A stretch of 64,000 bases of DNA from the NCBI GenBank assembly GCA_039583875.1, contig CM077151.1, forward strand, positions 118,831,519-118,895,518. The letters are read 5' to 3'. Shown piece after piece: positions 1-10,212 of this stretch. The notes below the pieces were generated by a model. That model was not told where the DNA came from. It did not search any database and saw nothing but the letters and a program-made list of their open reading frames with translations. The translations under genes were made by a program, and so were the position numbers. The stretch is from Platanthera guangdongensis (taxonomy: Eukaryota > Streptophyta > Magnoliopsida > Asparagales > Orchidaceae). The first letter of the stretch is position 1, and each line of letters opens with the position of its first letter.

Positions 1-1
1 T

Positions 2-2881
2 TGTCATATCAAGAGGTCAAGTGATCAAGAGATCATTTTGACAGGTTATAGGAAGAGGAATGTCTACTGCCTAGACATTATGGTTGAGAACAATGGTTCT
101 CCAGTTTGTCTTGTAGCTGATGAGACAGTCTCTCATTGTGTCAAATGGCACAAGAGGCTTGCCCATCTTAACTACAAGACTATTAGCAAACTCTTTAGCA
201 AAGAGTTAGTGAGGAATGGTCCTCAAGTTAAGTGTGTTAAAGATGGTATTTGCTCAGCTTGTCAAAAGGGCAAGCAGACTAAATCCACCTTTAGAAGCAT
301 AGAAAACAAAGATGCTGTGAGGTGTTTATACCTCTTGCATATGGATCTCTTTGGTCCAATGCCAGTTCACAGCTTAGGTAGGAAGGTCTATACCTTTGTA
401 GTTGTAGATGACTACTCAAGGTTTTCCTGGGTGTTCTTCTTAAGACAGAAATCTGAAACACCTAGTGTCTTCTATAGCTTTGTCAAGCAAATTCAGAATG
501 AACTAAATAGTACAGTGGTCAAAATTAGAAGTGACCATGGTACTGAATTTCAGTCTGATAGCATGACAAAACTGTGTGAAGACTTTGGGATATTTCAAGA
601 ATTCTCTTCACCTAGAACACCTCAGCAAAATGGCATTGCTGAGAGGAAGAATAGAACCTTGATAGAGGCTGGTAGGACCCTACTAAGTGATACATCACTG
701 CCAGAATATTTCTAGGGCTGAAGCAGTTAACACTGCATGCCATGTTATAAATAGGGCTACCATCACTAAAAGGCTAAATAAGACCCCCTATGAAGTTGTG
801 AAAGGCAGGAAACCAAACCTATCCTATTTAGGATCTTTGGTTGCAAATGCTTCATACTTAACAATGGGAAGTCTTACTTAACTAAGTTTGCTGCCAAGTC
901 CCAAGAGGGAATTTTTGTTGGGTACAGCAATAATAGTAAGGCTTATAGAGTCTACAACTTGACTACACAAGTTGTAGAAGAATCTGTGCATGTAGTTTTT
1001 GATGAGACTAAACTTATTAATAATGAGTTGTCTAGTAGTGTATGCAGCCCCACAGGTTTGACAAAGAAAATGGACAAGCTTACTATAGAAGAAGTGCCTG
1101 CTGCAAGACAGCAAGTAGAAGACAGTAGCTGTTGTCCAGGGGGAGAACTACATGTGCCAATTGCTGAAGAAATCCAAGGTATACAGCATGATGCAGATGC
1201 TGAAGTGGTTCAACCAGAAGTTAGGATGCCTCCAGCCCACAGGCATCTTAGAGATCATCCAGTAGAGCTGATTATTGGAGATCCAAGACAAGGAGTTCAA
1301 ACCAGGAGTAGAAACATGAATGCAGCAATCTACTCCAGCTTTCTGTCACAAGTTGAACCTAAGAAGTTTGAAGAAGCAATACAAGATCCACAATGGACTG
1401 AAGCAATGCAAGAAGAGCTTAATCAGTTCAAGAGGTGCAAGGTCTGGGAACTTGTTCCTAAACCTAAAGACCACAATGTAATAGGAACTAAGTGGATCTA
1501 CAGGAATAAGATGGATGAACAAGGGGTCATCATTAAGAATAAGGCTAGACTGGTTGCTAAAGCATATAAGCAAGAAGAAGGTATTGATTTTGATCAAACC
1601 TTTGCTCCAGTAGCCAGACTGGAAGCCATAAGAATGTTCTTGGCCTATTCAACCTATCAAGGATTCAAGGTATACCAAATGGATGTCAAGTCAGCATTCC
1701 TAAATGGTAATCTTAAAGAAGAAGTCTATGTGGAGCAGCCTTCAGGTTTTGTTGATCCAACTCTACCTCATCATGTCTATAGACTTAGGAAAGCTTTGTA
1801 TGAGTTAAAACAAGCCCCTAGGGCTTGGTATGAAACCCTATCTAGTTTCCTCATTGAGAACAAATTCTCAAGGGGGAAAATAGATAAGACTCTATTTCTT
1901 TGGGAATCTAGAGGCCAAGTTATACTAGTCCAAATATATGTAGATGACATTATATTTGGGTCTACTGAAAGCAGCCTTTGCAAAAAGTTTGCTAAACTGA
2001 TGCAAGGTCAGTTTGAGATGAGTAGTATGGGAGAGCTGAAGTTTTTCTTGGGTCTCCAAGTTAAACAGACTGAGAGTGGTTTGTCCATTTGTCAGTCAAA
2101 GTTCACCCTAGAACTCATAAGGAAATATGGTATGGATTCATCCAGCACCATGAAGACTCCTATGGGGTCAAGTATGTCTCTTAGCAAGGATGATGCATGG
2201 AAACCTGTAGATGAAACCTTGTATAGAGGGATAGTTGGCTCCCTATTATACTTGACTGCTAGTAGACCTGACATCATGTATGCTACATGTGTTTGTGTCA
2301 GGTATCACGCCTGCCCTAAAGAGTCTCATTTGACAGCAGTCAAAAGAATATTGAGATATCTAAAGGGCACTCCCTATCTAGGCCTCTGGTACCCTAGGAA
2401 TGGAGATTTTGATCTAACAAGTTATTCAGATGCAGACTTTGCAGGATGCAAAGAAGATAGAAAGAGCACTACTGGAACCTGTCAATTCCTAGGTGGGAGA
2501 CTAATTTCATGGAGTAGCAAAAAGCAAACCAGTGTGGCTATCTCCACAGCTGAGTCAGAGTATGTGGCTGCAGGAAGTTGCTGTGCTCAACTTCTGTGGA
2601 TACAACATCAGCTAGAGGACTATGGATTTCAGGTAAGTAGAACTCCACTTTTCTTTGATTCTACAAGTGCTATTTCAATAGCTAATAACCCTGTATCACA
2701 TAGTAGAACTAAACATATTGAAATTAAATATCATTTTCTTAGGGAGCATGTAGAAAGAGAAGATATTTTACTTGAATATGTTAAAACTGATAATCAAATA
2801 GCTGATATGTTTACTAAGCCCCTAGAAGAAGCTAAGTTCAATAGATTCAAAATTGAACTAGGAATGTTAAACTTAGAGTAA
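2..2881 (+). pseudogene. pol: copia pol A: integrase, RT, RNase H (5' partial, broken)
   Basis: This is the C-terminal two thirds of a copia polyprotein, which integrates and copies the element. The reading frame is open from base 2. The zinc-binding pre-integrase motif (HKRLAH...CSACQKGKQ) lies at about 155-275. The integrase core carries LHMDLFGPM near 345, SDHGTEF near 530 and [10 protein letters not shown] near 640, so all three acidic residues are present. The RT signature YVDDIIFGS lies near 1940. RNase H motifs ([27 protein letters not shown]) run from about 2425 to 2740. One extra A near 713 makes a TAG and shifts the frame. A missing C near 830 restores it, so only about 40 codons are read wrongly. 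Stop codon at 2879-2881. No other nonsense codon was seen. Confidence 0.93.
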
Positions 2882-2913
2882 GTTTACAGAATTAAAATTG
2901 GCTAAGTAAAAAA

Positions 2914-3338
2914 GTGTCGACACATAGACAAGTCTATGTCGACACAGAATAGTGGTGTCGACACTTCAGGAAAAAGGTGTCGACACATCCAGGATGTTGG
3001 TGTCGACACATGACAAGTAGGTGTCGACACATCCAATATGGTGTCAACACTTATGTTTTACTCAGAATTTTCTAAGTAAAGTCTCGACAATGTGTCGAGT
3101 TATGTTGTGTTGACACATAACCAAGTGTCGACACATAAAATCTGTTGACTAAACGTGTGTCGACACATATGTGTCGAGACATTATAAGTCAGTGTCGACA
3201 CTTATTGCCAGTGTCGACACATTTTAAGTTAGCTGTCCCGCCTGTTCATCTTCAAAATTAGAAAGGTATAAATAGGGTTCTGTCTTTGTTTGTCGACACG
3301 CTTTCAAAGTTTCGAGACCAAAACTACTGTGTCGACAC
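2914..3338 (+). repeat. GTGTCGACAC palindrome array between pol and ORF3 (A)
   Basis: About ten exact copies of the self-complementary decamer GTGTCGACAC, plus variants such as GTGTCAACAC and GTGTTGACAC, fill the stretch between the pol stop and the third ORF. Start-to-start spacing in the first half is about 19-23 bp. No coding sequence is seen. The array ends on both sides of a TATA box, so it looks like an enhancer region of an internal promoter. That function is inferred; the repeats themselves are plain in the sequence. Confidence 0.9.
3267..3276 (+). promoter_or_regulatory. TATA box of candidate internal promoter for ORF3 (A)
   Basis: TATAAATAGG stands 106 bp before the ATG at 3373, leaving room for a start site near 3300 and a leader of about 75 nt. 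The same decamer is at the same distance in elements B and C, and occurs again as the TATA box of A's own LTR at 7661. Promoter activity is inferred from position and conservation. Confidence 0.65.
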
Positions 3339-3372
3339 CTCTCTTTTCTAAAGACAAATTCTACAAACCCTA

Positions 3373-6168
3373 ATGGCACCTAAGCTTGAGGAGAACGTTA
3401 ACGAAGGATATGAGCTTGTGCGCGGCGCATTCGACGATGCCGATCAAGAAATTCAGGCAGTAGTAACCCTAGTCGCCGACTCTAGGTTAGAGTACTTAGT
3501 TTCCGAACCTCCTAAGATATGGAAGAAAGAGGTTCTTGAATTCCTTAATAGAGCTGCAGTAGATGAATCTGGATACAGAATCAAATCCAGAGTTCATGGA
3601 ACTAAGGTCAAGGTTTCACCTAAAAATCTGAGGAAGGTGCTCCAGCTACCAAAAACTCAAGATGAAGAAGAAATTACTGCATCCAAGACCAGGGAAGCTC
3701 TAACCTGGTGTGGACTTGATCCAAAGATGAAGATTGGTTCTGTATTTAACAGGAAAGGCATGAATAATCAAGGAAAATTCATGTCTGAGATTGTTGGAAA
3801 GGTCTTACTCAGTAAGCCTGGAGGGCATGACAGAGTGTCTGCCTATATGTTTGGAATCATGACAAGGATAATCTTCACTCTGAAAACAGACTGGTCTATA
3901 GTGGTTTATGAGAAGATTAAGGAGAGCTTGAAGAAGCCCAATCTGGGCAGAATCATTAGTCTCTACCTAGCTGGTACCATACCAGAGGTAATGAATACTG
4001 CTGCAGGTAGCAAGATAAACCACATGAGGAAGATGGATCAAAGGATCTTTTCAAGATGGGACAGGGTGTTGTCCAAGGAAATGCTAACCCCAGAGAAGAC
4101 AATTACTGAGAAAGACACTCCTCCAAAGAAGAAAAGGAAAACATCTCCTGTGGAACAAGTGTCCACTAGCAGTTCTGGGAGTGAAGAACATGTTGTCTTC
4201 ACTCCAGATGAGCATGAGGAAGAGCCTGCAGTGAAATCTCCTGCTGCTCAAGAGATTGCTGAGATCCAGGGGGAGCCTCCAGTTGTAGAAGAACCCTCTA
4301 CACTGGACAGTGAGCAAGCCACCACCATCATACTAGAGGTACTCAGTGACCTAAATACTTTAGAATATCTTAAAGAAGATGCTGATTTGTCTGATGTTCC
4401 TCAACAAACTCAGCTGCCTAGTCAAGCTCCAGATGTTGTTATAGAAGACACATCTGCTGTACAAGAAGAGATTCCTGATCCAGTAGTTGAAGAGCAAAGA
4501 ATGTCTCCAGCTTCTTCACCCCCTGAATACACCATGGAAGATTTATTTCTCAATCTAGATCAAGCAGATTTTGACATGGACAAGGATGCTGCTGAAAAAG
4601 ATCATGCTGCTGTTGAGGGGGAGCAAGTGCAAGTTATGGAAGAGCCTTTAAGGCCATAAAATGAGAAGGCACCTGATGTGCAAGCTGACAGACCTCCAAG
4701 CCCTAAGGATAGGGTTGACATAGCCAGCACTTCTGCCTCTGAAGATGAGGAGAGTGCTAGGGCAAAGAAGAAGAAACTGTATGTCTTTAAAAGGAGAAGT
4801 CAGAGTTATAAGAAAGCTCTGCAATCTATAGCCCCATAGCCTATAGTTCAACAAGCTCCAACTGTTGATTATAGTGCATTAATGATTGCAATGCAGATAA
4901 AACTGGATGAACAGAGAAAAGCTATAGAGGCTTATGTGGATGAAGGGCAGAAGTCATTACAATTTGATCTGGCCCAAGATATAAAGTCTATAAGGTTTGA
5001 AATAAACCTTAACAAGAAGGAGATGAATGAATGCTTCCACAAAGGTGGAAATGCAGTGGTGTATTTGGCAACACACCAAGAGAAGATAAAAGAACAAGTG
5101 GATGACATAGCATTGAAACAAGGATATGTTCTTGAAAATCAGTTAAGAATGAATGGCAATTTGACTGCCTCCCATAATGCTATAGTCACTGAGTTGAAGA
5201 ACAAGGCTGCTGAACCTTCTACATCTTCTGCTACTATGAAAGCTAAATTTGACAAAGTCTTTCAAGAAGAAATTTCTGCTGTTAAGTCTACAATCCAAGC
5301 CTCCCAGAAAGCCATCTCTGAACAACTTCAAAAGCTCAAACCATTCTTCAAAGAGGGAATCAGATACTTGGATAGTCAAATAAGATTTCAAAAGGATGAT
5401 GTCAGAGATCATATGGCTAGAGAAGTCATAAAGGGGGAGAGAGTTTTAGTCAAATCTAGCTCTGACCATGCAAAGTGGATATCCAATTCCATCCGAGCTA
5501 CACTGGGCTATCCTCCACTCTGTGATGATGACAATGTTGCTCAATCTGGGATTCAAACTGCATATCTTGGAGGTGAGCAACCAGAGGTAGCTCAAGTGAT
5601 ATATCCTCCACCAGATTTTGACATGGTGCAAGCTGACATTCAGCAGATGTATAGCCCAACTGAAGGAAAGTCTAATGTTATTCTGGATAAAGTGGTTCAG
5701 CCTATTACTGAAGCCATGCAAGAGGCATTACAGAAGGAGGAAGAGACAAGGTTGTCTAAGAAGAGGTTTAGGGAACAAGCAGAACAAAGGTCAGACTTTG
5801 AACAGTGGAGCCCTACCTCTAGGAATATAATTTTAACTGCCTGGAAAGCTGCCAAGGACAATACTCATGACAGGAACAAATGATTTTCTGAAGCAGAATG
5901 GAGAAAACATGAGATCAGGCAGGAAGCAATAGTTCAGTATAGAAGGAAGGCAAAGATGGGAAAGCTACCTCCTACTGCAGTGGAGCCTAGCAAGTACTTT
6001 CCTAAGCCATATCACTATTTTGAGAGGCAGAAGATCAAGACAGAAGAACTTAAAAAGAAAGATCTAAAAGGCAAGAAGCCTGCTGATGCTGAAACTGTTG
6101 ATGCCCCTGTCAAAGCTCAAGTCCAAGCTGGCAAGGGAATAGTTATCAAGGAACCTGACCAGAAATAG
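3373..6168 (+). pseudogene. third ORF (env-like position) of copia A, three in-frame stops
   Basis: One frame runs from ATG 3373 to TAG 6166-6168, 931 codons, broken by TAA at 4657, TAG at 4837 and TGA at 5881 (the last replaces Trp in the homologues). The N-terminal 240 residues form a globular region, with weak resemblance to the plant retrotransposon domain labelled putative plant transposon protein. It is followed by an acidic, Pro/Ser-rich linker, then a long helical, coiled-coil-like region from about 4880, and a Lys-rich tail. A classical nuclear-localisation-type cluster (PPKKKRKT) begins at residue 250, and a second basic cluster lies at about 4757-4830. I see no signal peptide or transmembrane stretch. 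SIRE elements carry an env-like gene here, but an envelope role is not supported by this sequence. Function unknown. Confidence 0.85.
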
Positions 6169-6457
6169 ATTAAGAATTTACTTGAAGATTATTGTGTAAT
6201 CTTTTGAATGTAAAACATTTTTGTGAACTATTGGAAATGTATAAGACAAATGTTAGAACAATATATGATCAATATAATTCATGTTTGTTCTGTGAATATG
6301 TCTATTTCTTAATTGTTCTGCGTTGATGTATGTGTATACATGTGTGATTTATACATGTTATGTTAACCCTGCTGTACTTTATCCTGCTTTACATCACTTT
6401 GTAATTTTTAATTATAAATGGTGTATATCATTGACTAAGGGTTATTATGACTTCTCC
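6169..6457 (+). other. 3' untranslated region of copia A
   Basis: AT-rich noncoding sequence between the ORF3 stop and the polypurine tract. It matches the corresponding stretches of B (17633-17893) and C. No ORF or repeat of note. Confidence 0.7.
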
Positions 6458-6471
6458 AAATAAGGGGAGAT
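6458..6471 (+). other. polypurine tract of copia A
   Basis: AAATAAGGGGAGAT directly precedes the LTR start TGTTGGGTACATTGG at 6472. It is the plus-strand primer site. B and C have AAATA(G/A)GGGGAGAT-like tracts at the same place. Confidence 0.85.
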
Positions 6472-6616
6472 TGTTGGGTACATTGGCTAAATGTACCTGA
6501 TTTGAAGAAGCCTCACCCAACTCAATGATATACATCATAATGTATTTGATGTATGTTGAGTTTGTTTGTGCAGGTTAAGTAATCACTGGACTGAAGCAAA
6601 AAGTTTCTAAGTCCAT

Positions 6617-7503
6617 GTGTCGACACCCAGAGGGAAAGTGTCGACACTTAAGAAGGCTTGTGTCGACACCCAGACAAGCAGTGTCGACACTTGGAGTCAT
6701 TGTGTCGACACCTGGGATGCAGAGTCGACACCAGACAGAAAGTGTCGACACTTGGAGCTGTGTCGACACTCAGTGAAGAAAAGTGCAGACAGAAAGTGTC
6801 GACACATGGAGCTGTGTCGACACCCAGTGAAGCTGTGTCTACACCAGAAAGTGTCGACATTTGGAGTTGTGTCGACACTCAGCAAAAGTCTGCAGAGACT
6901 AAGTTAAAGTGTCGACACTCAACAGAAGAGTCAGCACTTGAAGTAAGTGTCGACAATCAGCACAATGTGTCGACACACAACCAGAAGAGTCAACACATGA
7001 AGTAAGTGTCGACACCCAGCACAATGTGTCGACACTTAGCTAAAGACTCTACACTTGAAGAAAGTGTCGACACAAGGAGCTGTGTCGACACTTAGCAAAG
7101 ATCAGAAAGATCAACAAAATTATTCTAAGTACAAGTGTCGACACTAAGAGAATGTGTCGACACTCAGCTGAAGTCTCAACAAAAAGAAGGTGTGTCGACA
7201 CAAGGAGCTGTGTCGACACTCAGCAAGTATCGACATTAAAGACTATGTGTCGACACCAAGAAGCAGTGTCGACACTTAACAGTTACAACACATGAAGATG
7301 TGTCGACACAAAGGTGATGTGTCGACACTTAGAAGAATTCAGTAAAAGACAGAAGATCAAGTATTTGTGTCGACACTCAATTTTAGTGTCGACACCTGAA
7401 GAAGAATCTGTGTCGAGACATACAAGGAGTTGTGTCGACACCTTGTAGACTTGTGTCGACACTTACACAGCATGTGTCGACACTTGGACTATAAGTGTCG
7501 ACA
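6617..7503 (+). repeat. GTGTCGACAC palindrome array in U3 of LTR A
   Basis: Dozens of copies of GTGTCGACAC and one-base variants occur. At the left end the copies start 21, 22, 21 and 21 bp apart, close to two turns of the double helix; later copies are less regular. Several variants are CG-to-TG or CG-to-CA changes. The array lies upstream of the LTR TATA box, as expected of an enhancer. Confidence 0.92.
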
Positions 7504-7660
7504 CTTAAAGATAGAAAGTCTCGACACTTTCAGACAGTTAGAGATTTTCAAGAAATGACTGGATGACTTGACAGCTGCCGTTCCAGCAGGTCTACAACAC
7601 CTGTCAGAGATATCAGAAGTCAATTATGGACCGGACCAGCCGGTTACCATGAAGAAGGCC

Positions 7661-7670
7661 TATAAATAGG
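7661..7670 (+). promoter_or_regulatory. TATA box of LTR A promoter
   Basis: TATAAATAGG, about 160 bp after the last exact palindrome of the U3 array. The same position in B and C holds TATATAAAG. It is the likely promoter for the genomic RNA. Confidence 0.7.
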
Positions 7671-8129
7671 CTCATACAGTTTACAGAAATGTTGTTGTTG
7701 AGGTTGATCACATTGTTGAAGAACAAGTTATTAAAGTGGTACATAGAGTATCAACACAAGAAGATCTTGCAGTCCAAGTGCAGATCTAAGAAGTTGGAGA
7801 GAGAGGGCTCCATCCAAGAAATCGGCCTCTGGAACTAGGCTGAGAAGAAGGATTCAGATTCATTCTGGATCTTAAGTGGCAGAGGTCAAGGAACTACTGC
7901 AGGAGGATTCAGTCTTATTCAGTTCTACTCAAGAAGCTTTGAAGAAAGCTAAGTCAGATTGAATCCAGCTGAGTTCTTCCAAGAACTCATCAAGAAACTC
8001 TCAACTCCCCTCTTTTATTTCTGAGTTGTTGAGTTAATATTTGTAATACATTTTTATCTTGTAGGATCCTTTGGATCTGAGTGAATTGTAAGCCTATAAT
8101 TATAAAGGCTGAGGGTAGGGCTTGAGAGC

Positions 8130-8250
8130 CTGAGTGTAGGAGATTGAGATCTCTGAGTGTAGGCCTTGTTGGCTGAGTGTAGGCCTTGGTTGGCTGAGTG
8201 TAGGCCTTGGTTGGCTGAGTGTAGGCCTTGATTGGCTGAGTGTAGGCTTT
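8130..8250 (+). repeat. tandem 21-bp repeats in transcribed part of LTR A
   Basis: The unit GGCTGAGTGTAGGCCTTGGTT is repeated about four to five times with small changes. B and C have fewer copies (CTACACTCAG units in reverse), so copy number varies between members of the family. Confidence 0.8.
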
Positions 8251-8332
8251 GGGATAAAGCTGAGTTGTAAGGCTTTGGGCCTGAGGTGTAGGAACCAATT
8301 TGGGTTCTGAGACAGTGGAGGAGTTTGGCCGA

Positions 8333-8351
8333 ATCTAGTACACTGCTAGAT
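8333..8351 (+). other. conserved hairpin in LTR A
   Basis: In B and C this site is the perfect inverted repeat ATCTAGTAGTGTACTAGAT (8-bp arms, 3-nt loop). In A one pair is broken (GCTAGAT arm). It lies within an otherwise strongly conserved stretch of the LTR. An RNA hairpin is inferred. Confidence 0.55.
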
Positions 8352-8569
8352 AGGCGAAGGGGGAAAGTGGATGTACCCATATCTTGGGGAACCACTATAA
8401 ACCACTGTGTATGCTGTGTTGTGCTGTGATTGTTGCAGTGTATGCTGTGTGTTTGCTGTGATAAAATAGTTAGTATTCTGTGATATAACTGATTGCTGCC
8501 ATTTAAGTTTAAAAAGGATTAGGTCACCTATTCACCCCCCCTCTAGGTGTTTAGGTACCATATATTTCA

Positions 8570-10212
8570 GGAACTTTGGGCGTAATCCCATCATAGTTCC
8601 TAGTGCCCCCGAGAGCCCTTCACTGGGTATACCCTGGGCAGTCCTGGGATTCACCTTAAATCACTAAGTATAATAATCCATAGACAAGAGTAGTCTAAAA
8701 AGTTAGGACATTATGGTTTTTTCTCACCTGTGATGGGTTGGAGGGAGACTTGTGTATTATGCTCCCCCGTGATGGGTTGGAGAGATTGTGCTAAATGCTC
8801 ACCTGTGTAGGGTTTGAGAGATTCAGGACGAGTTGGTCCTGCGAGCTAAAGGCTCGGAATGAAATACTTGCATGTGCATAAATATAGTGGCGGGGCATGC
8901 GGTACTGGTCGTTCATCACACCGATGGCAGTACGGTGCACCAGGCGGTTGTGAGGGTTAGAGGGGCCAGTGGATTGTTTTACACTGCGGTCTGGAGGACG
9001 ATCCCCGATAACGCACATCCGACCCAACAAGACTGACAGGTTGTCAGCAAAGTACGTACGCAGAGACTCTAGAGTGCACCTTGGACGTGTACAGAGGCGT
9101 ATGAGAGGGGTCTAAGGTTTGGTAGTGTGCATACCGGCCTAGAAGTGGAGACGCCCGCTCCGCTGCTGCCGTAGCCACAGCGGTGTTACCCGAGAGTGAT
9201 GCTAGCTCTCAAAAAGTCGGAACTAAAGGTCTGTGATCACAGAGTCGTTGTGTGTGAGTTGCACTTTCTTGTGCATAAAAATTGCATCATAACATTCATT
9301 CATATTAGGTCATACGCTTCATAGATCCTTATCATACAAATTAGTATGGGCTCTTTTATATGATAAGTTAAATTACCTAGAAATCCTAACTTATATATTT
9401 GTATGGACATTTATATAAGTTAGGGTACTTTTGTGATGGTAGATAGCTTTACCTTTCAGTTTTACTTTACTTTTCTGCTCTTACTTTCTACTCTTTACTT
9501 CCTTTACTAGTACTGCACTTTACTTACTTGTACTATATACTTAGAACTGCTAGAGTAGAATAATAATATCCATTATAACTGCTAGTTAGTTCTTGTCACC
9601 TGCTTCCACTTTTGCTACCCCTTATTGTCCTCCGCTTCATCCTTCCGCTCGGTGCTTAGGAGCTGCGGGGCGAGGTGCGGAGGAAACGACTTAGTCTTTT
9701 TGACTAATGGTCGTTGACCATACTATTTTAGGAGCTCATGGAGATGGAGCACCAGCACGACGAGGAGGCAGGATTTGAGGAGCAGATACCTTTACCACAG
9801 ACTACTACTACTACTGCGCGTCCTCAAGTGGGATGAGTTTTGATGCATTAGATTAGCTTTCACTTTGATTTGAGAGTGAGAGTTGATATGATGTACTGGA
9901 CATAAGCCCTTATTACTCTTTCATTTTGTACTCATTGTGGACTATATTTCTGTACTCTTCATTTATATATATGATATGTACTCTGTGACTTGTGGACTAG
10001 TGAATTTGTTATACTGCTATACTTCTATTTCTCATATTAGCCTACAGGTCATATATATGATCGTAATAGCCGGCAGAATCGGCGTGTTGCGGTGCCGACT
10101 AACCCGTGCGTTAGTGTCACCGTAAGACGGCGGTTCTGGGCATAAGACCCGGTAGCCCTCCTTGGTAAGGGGGAGGGGGGGTCTTACAATATGAACGGAT
10201 GGGGTTGTTACA
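8570..10212 (+). mobile_element. gypsy-type LTR G, truncated at left by copia A
   Basis: Noncoding sequence ending ATGAACGGATGGGGTTGTTACA at 10212, a typical TG...CA gypsy LTR end, directly abutting broken gypsy pol F. The end resembles the last bases of LTR H (ATGAACGGATGG at 51468-51479). No PBS follows, so this is the right boundary of an element or of a solo LTR in + sense. No ORF or GTGTCGACAC array is seen. A triple repeat is listed separately. The left part lies beyond copia A, outside the window. Confidence 0.65.
8722..8826 (+). repeat. three degenerate repeats of about 45 bp in LTR G
   Basis: Three successive segments share CTC(A/C)CC(T/C)GTGATGGGTTGGAG followed by GAGA(C/T)TTGTG-like sequence; the third copy is the most changed (GTGTAGGGTTTGAGAGATT). 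Function unknown. Confidence 0.6.

Larger units (their letters stand above)
1..8569 (+). mobile_element. Ty1/copia SIRE-type retrotransposon A, 3' part
   Basis: The element enters from the left edge in mid-polyprotein and contains, in order, the end of pol, a spacer with palindrome repeats, a third ORF, a polypurine tract and a 3' LTR ending in TTTCA at 8569. Domain order integrase before RT marks Ty1/copia. The third ORF after pol and the large LTR (about 2.1 kb) point to the SIRE/Maximus lineage. The 5' LTR, PBS and gag lie outside the window. It is inserted in gypsy-type LTR sequence that begins at 8570. The 5 bp after the LTR (GGAAC) would be one copy of the target duplication, which cannot be checked here. 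It is the same family as elements B and C. Confidence 0.93.
6472..8569 (+). repeat. 3' LTR of copia A
   Basis: Starts TGTTGGGTACATTGG after the polypurine tract and ends CATATATTTCA, about 2.1 kb. In order it holds a U3 palindrome array (6617-7503), a TATA box (7661), a transcribed region with 21-bp repeats (8130-8250), a conserved hairpin (8333-8351) and the terminal segment with CACCCCCCCTCTAGGTG. The LTRs of B and C have the same plan. Confidence 0.92.

Noticed and set aside
3373..6168. Calling ORF3 an envelope protein
   Set aside because: Position fits the env-like gene of SIRE elements, but no signal peptide or membrane span is visible and basic nuclear-type clusters are present.
6617..7503. 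Regular palindromic repeats with spacers resembling a CRISPR array
   Set aside because: Repeats are only 10 bp, spacers are about 11 bp and related to each other, no cas genes are present, and the context is a plant retrotransposon LTR.
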